This document shows, piece after piece, positions 58,819 through 64,000 of a stretch of DNA of 64,000 nucleotides. A program made the translations under genes and the position numbers. Position 1 is the stretch's first letter; each line of letters begins with the position of its first letter. Source of the DNA: Epiperipatus broadwayi (Eukaryota > Onychophora > Udeonychophora > Euonychophora > Peripatidae); assembly GCA_028023455.1 (NCBI GenBank), contig JAQFVV010006199.1:3746646-3810645 (forward strand), in the 5' to 3' direction. Below the pieces are notes generated by a model, which was given only the letters and a program-made list of their open reading frames with translations, was not told where the DNA came from and did not search any database.

Positions 58819-61800
58819 AGAGGCTCACCAAAATACAACACACTAGGTATTTAGAAATATGTGATCCCCATTACTGGAAATATAAGCACTATCACTCATG
58901 GATGAATAACTAATAGGAATGGGGATCTTATCCAATCTATCCAGTAACAACACTAACTATAATAAATGAAGCCTGATATACTAAGGCTATTCTACAATGA
59001 ACAATACCAAGATAAAAAAACTCTACAATAATGGACTAAAGTTATTACTATAATTTTAACCTCAATAAATAATAAGTAATGTTTGCACCAACAAATAGGT
59101 TTAAAAATCAACTGACATACATATAATTAAAGATAATGATTAGCATATGAAATATTGGCACGAATATATAATGCACACACGTATGAAATATTAAATGTTT
59201 TAATATTATAAGGTTTAATAGATATGAATAAATGTAATCAGGTTGTTAAAATACTAATTGAAGAACTAAGATAATTGTTAAACAATGATATTACTTATAA
59301 CTACAGTTTTATAAATCTGTACACTTATACAATTCTTATATGTATTAAATTTAATTTATTGCATTCTAGTTTAAATTGACAAATGAATTTTATTATTTAT
59401 TATACTTGAATGTCAAAAGCAAAAAATAAATAAAAATTATATATATTTATAATACTACATATTGGCATAGTTTGAGTTACAAAATATTTTTAAAATAAAT
59501 ATACAAACATATATATTAAAATCGACTTTCATTATTCTTAAAATTTTAAAATTCAAAAAAATAAATAATAATTGTAAGCTAGTGTTAACATTTCAATTAT
59601 GTATTCCTTTACAAAGATAGATATATTACATATTGCATAAAAATAAAAAAATAAGATATAGTGTGTTTCTTTACCTTACTTGCACTAGTGTTTAATAATT
59701 GAAAGTTATCTTCAGCACTGACTTTATTTTCTTCATTCTAAAATAGCTTGATTGATATGAATATATACATATTGATTATAAATGAAAAGATTTACTTCTT
59801 GTTATTAAACCATTATTTTTAACCATTTCTTGAATGCTCTGTTATATATGCGCGATGAAATTTAATATAATCCTCGAATCACTAAATAATTTGTAAGTTA
59901 TAATGAGATGCATTATTTAAGTATAATAGCTATTTTTTAAAACTTTTTGACAAATACCGTTTTATTTTTGAAATCCCATGTTTTACTGAACTTTCCACTG
60001 ATGTTAATAATAGGCAAGCCGAAAGGCCAAGCCCCCAAATGATAAAGTTGTAAATTAGCACATCGTTTTTGTGTAGAAATCCTTAATCCAATATTTTTTT
60101 AATGAAATTTATAAGAGGAATTTGAAAAACAATGATGAATGAATGACAATAATAATGTCTTCCTTCTTTTAATTTTTCTCTCACCTGCCAAAGATTCCCG
60201 CCTTTCATAAATCACGTGCTGATTCAAAAATAATCTTTAACATTTTTTTGTTTGCAATTTAAACTTTTTTAAAATAAAAAATAAGAAATAATTTCCATTA
60301 AAAAAAAAAAAAACATATATATATTATATTGAAAGATTTACGTGATAACTTACAAACCAAATAAATATTTATTTTAATTTTTTAAAACAAATAAATAAAT
60401 AAAGGTACAATATATTTATATTTAGCAATTTAAATACTATTGCTAATGATTATTTTTTTATACATACATTGATAATTATATACACATATTTTGCCATTAT
60501 AATAATTTATTTCAAAACAAAGCAGATATCATAAAAAAATAAATAAACCTGAACTAAATAACAACAAAACAATTACTAACAATACACTAATAACTTATTT
60601 ACAAATTTTTTAATAAAACTATAGCAAAGACATTTTTTAAAACTATACTATAGCTTGAAAAAGTAAGGATTGATTTTTTATCCTGTACAATATATATATA
60701 TATTATGCACATTTATAGTACATATATCACATTTATCTTAAAATTCTTTATTCTTTTGGATTGTTTGTTCTAAATATGGAAAATACGTTTGACCAATTTT
60801 TTTAAAAAAGTTATGAGATGGTTTATGATCAAAAACTTTTTTGTATTTTCATTGAATAAAAACATAATTTTTAATCACCTTTACATGTGTTTGCTTTGTT
60901 ATAACAGTTACCTGACATTCAGCATTTTATAATTAAAAAAAGTCCGTGATTATTAAATTTTTGAACTTTAGGGTTAAAGTTTTATAAGTCTGATATTAAT
61001 ATAACTGAATTAAAGCCGTAACATAAAATGTAATAATTACTTTTATATATTGATATATACATATTTTTATATTTATTCTCTTTAAAACATTTTTTATGTT
61101 TAAAATACATTTATTTATGTACTCATTCATTAAATAAATAATTAAATGTTGGATTTTGTCAAAAAATGCATGAACATTAAAAAGTACTTATCAGCCATAT
61201 TACTTTTATCCATGTAAATGATTTCAGCTTTAGTATTAACTATTTTCTGAAATATTATACATATCTCAGCACTTTAAATACTTTAGTAAAAGAATAATGT
61301 GACTTCATTGATAGTTATTATAAATTGATTTTGAAAAAAAAGATTATATGGCTAATGATAATTTGAAAACAGCCCATAGAAACATATAGAAGTATTATTC
61401 ATAAAGGCTTTCCTTCACCTGCCATTCCATGTGATTTAGCACAATGATATCAAGATAGAGTTCATTTTTGTATTAAATCTCAAATTTCCAAATTTTGATG
61501 CTTAAACATCACATAATCTCTACAGTAAGGATAAAACTATTTAATTAAATTCAATGTAAAGAAAATAAATATTTGAATTGCTATGCCAATAAAAGTTATA
61601 ATAATAAACTTATTTTTAAATGAAAATGATGTTTTTGATAATATTACTTTTTTTTCAATAACAATAGACTGTAATCATTTGGAAAAAATATAAAATATGC
61701 AGTATCTTATTGGTTGCATTTACATTTTTTATCACATTAAAATATTTTGATTTCATCAGGAAAGAATATTAATCTGAATCCTAATAACAATCTTTAATTT

Positions 61801-64000
61801 ATTAAAAACAATAACACAAAAGTAGACCTCATCTTATTTGTACTTTGTATGATTTTTAAAATGCCACTACTTGTTTTAGAATAGTTATTTCACTACCACA
61901 CAATTTTTTTATAAACATGGTGATTGATATGTCACAGAAATCTCACACACACACTAGAAACAATTTAAAAAAATGATGTTCAAGATATGGCAACTTCATT
62001 GATATATATTTTTTGATAATGTAAAAACTGATTTTGATTTTTGACAAATCATTGAGTAATTAAATTAAATACTATTATCAATGTAACTTCTAAATTATTA
62101 CAAACTATTTTAAGTGAATTAACATATATCATTATTGTGTAATGTTTAGCATCATATGTACTATTATATTTGTTCTATGTAGATATTTTTAATTAAAAAT
62201 AAAATTATAATTGGCAAAAAAATAATTGAAAAAAAAATCTGTCATTTTTTATTGGCAAGCTTCATATAATAAAAAAATAAAAATTTTCATTTTATTTTTT
62301 TAATATAGTCAATTTTTAAAAATATTAAGTGATGTTTAAACAATTGAGCACAAGAAAAAATCAAAATATTACTCAAACATAAAACCAAAATTAATTAAAC
62401 AATCTTTGATCTTATTTAGAAACTTGCTTTTCATAAATTATTCTGTATAATATTAAATTATTATTAAAAATATAAGCAAATTATTGAAAAAAATATATAA
62501 ATAATTTTGTTTATATGATCAATGATTATTAAATACCACACAGATAAAAATATTTCTAAAAAGATTACATTTTTCCTCATCAAATATTGATTTTTATGTT
62601 TGAATAATTCTTTAATCTTCCCTCATTTACTAATTTTTTCAACAACATTTGAAATTTTAATATTATTATTTCCTGCAATATTTCATCAGCTTGAAATAGT
62701 CCATTTTATATTTATCATTTTTGCAAAAATGTAAAAGAAAAATAGTATGCACAATGTATGTGTGTTAGATTATTTTGTAAATAATTTTCATAGTTTTTAA
62801 TAAAGTATAAAACATGATGGTCAGACATAGTTTTTTATACGATACTTTTTATAAAAAGTATGTTTCTTTTTAAAAAAAAACATTTTTATAGAAAAAAAAA
62901 ATATATGAAAATTTTATTATTATATAGAATTATAAAAATAAATTGACAGATGGATTAAAATATAATTACTTTTATATATTATCACATGATTATTTTGATG
63001 CAAAATTACTTTTAATTATACAAAAACAATTATTTGTTGCTACTCTATTAATAACATTTTAAAATATTAGTTTATAAAAGAAATTACTGAAACAATTGTT
63101 TTTTTCATCCAATATTTGTATAGTATATACAAGTGCTTATGATTCTTTTTGATTCAATTCAGTTAACTGCCATATTTTGTTTTTCCAATTTTATAAAATC
63201 ATTATTAAAATAAATATTTGTAAACAAATTATTAATAATTAATATTTATTTTGTTTGAAAAGATGATCAGAGATCATTTTAAATGATTGAAGTCTTTTTT
63301 ATTTCAGAAAAAAAAATATTAGTCAGGATCAGTAAATTGAATTACAATCATGTTTCATTATTTAGTATAAAAAACATTTAGACATTTAAAATGTTTTAAA
63401 TTTTAAAACTAACATATCCAAATGAACAATTTATAAATAATTAAAAATTAATAAATATAAAATATCATTTTTGTGGAATTATTTAATTACATTATATAAT
63501 TTAACAATGATATATTCAAAAATGAAAATTCATTAGTAATTTCCAATTTCCATTTTCATTCTTATGCAAATTTTTTTTTTATAAAACACTTCACACAGTA
63601 TCTAATAGATACTTTTATGTAATTGTCCAAATGACAATGGACACCTTTTTGTTCTAATACAAATATAACTTTAAAAAGGATATATTTCATAAATTTTAAA
63701 AACATAAATATAACTTCTTTTAATTATATTATTTTTTAAATATACAACTAATTTTCAAGAAAATAGAGCAAATCTTTTGATTTATCTTAAAATTCTGTTT
63801 GTCTGGCATATCTACTAATAATGTCTATATCAAACTGTTTAAAAAATATTAAACATTATTTCAGTTAGAATGTTTTTATTTAATAAAGTGAGATTTAATT
63901 ACATTACTCCATAAAAATTTTATTACACTTCATTTGTTTCAACTTTCCTTTTTCTTTCTGTGTGTTTTTGTTTATTTCTTGATTTGAGATAGTTTAAATG
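56260..64000. other. No gene seen over ~7.7 kb apart from a long AT array
   Basis: AT-rich DNA on both strands with no supported gene. A less AT-rich island at 60005-60060 (ggcaagccgaaaggccaagc, then a C run) and one at 60180-60225 (cctgccaaagattcccgcct) may be short interspersed repeats. The first recalls the island at 31.98 kb through a shared ggcttg word, too short to claim homology. Confidence 0.55.
58727..58816. repeat. (AT)n microsatellite, ~90 bp
   Basis: About 45 uninterrupted AT units. Open frames on both strands that cross it encode only YIYI runs and are not genes. Confidence 0.95.

Noticed and set aside
58572-58913. Frames on both strands across the 58.7-kb AT array
   Set aside because: Most of their length is YIYI translation of (AT)n.

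Overview
The window looks like gene-poor intergenic DNA from an animal nucleus, probably an invertebrate with a large genome. It is overwhelmingly A/T, carries long (TA)n arrays, and shows no operons, ribosome binding sites or dense ORFs. Every coding stretch I can recognise belongs to a mobile element: Penelope-like retroelement (PLE) endonucleases, hAT transposases, and retrotransposon Gag-like proteins. I cannot name the species. I found no convincing host gene, though single short exons would be easy to miss in sequence this AT-rich.

Left part (1-11 kb): the 5' portion of an LTR retrotransposon on the minus strand. It has a Gag-like ORF running off the left edge with a 14-residue coiled-coil repeat, a primer-binding site, a ~270-bp candidate LTR and a purine tract. 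Behind it lie two ~4-kb tandem units, each with the same LTR-like end, then a 936-bp tandem duplication. At 11.1-11.5 kb an inverted repeat carries a hammerhead-ribozyme-like sequence.

Middle (12-33 kb): mostly featureless AT-rich DNA with a 153-bp tandem duplication, a ~125-bp minisatellite, a decayed Gag/ORF1-like gene with a CCHC zinc knuckle (17.5-19.2 kb, minus) and a dispersed inverted repeat pair.

Right part (33-56 kb): the richest region. A family of elements carries hammerhead-type self-cleaving ribozyme (HHR) cores: two complete, nearly identical copies (33.85 and 43.2 kb), one decayed copy (36.7 kb), and a related family at 47.8-48.7 kb arranged as two head-to-tail dimers in a large palindrome. 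This layout resembles metazoan retrozymes and PLE pseudo-LTRs. Two PLE-type GIY-YIG endonuclease loci lie close by: 55.07-56.25 kb (225-aa ORF between ~310-bp inverted repeats) and 53.4-54.8 kb (two divergent C-terminal fragments in a palindrome that also holds tRNA-like sequences). Three copies of a minimal ~105-bp tRNA-derived SINE, each with target-site duplications, a ~70-bp-arm hairpin at 42.0 kb, and relics of at least two hAT transposases fill the rest.

How the parts may fit: PLEs elsewhere are known to carry hammerhead ribozymes, and non-autonomous ribozyme elements (retrozymes) are thought to borrow their machinery. Ribozyme elements and PLE endonuclease fragments within one 64-kb window fit that pairing, but no sequence shared between them was found, so the partnership here is inference. 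From 56.3 kb to the end I see only AT-rich DNA and one long (AT)n array.
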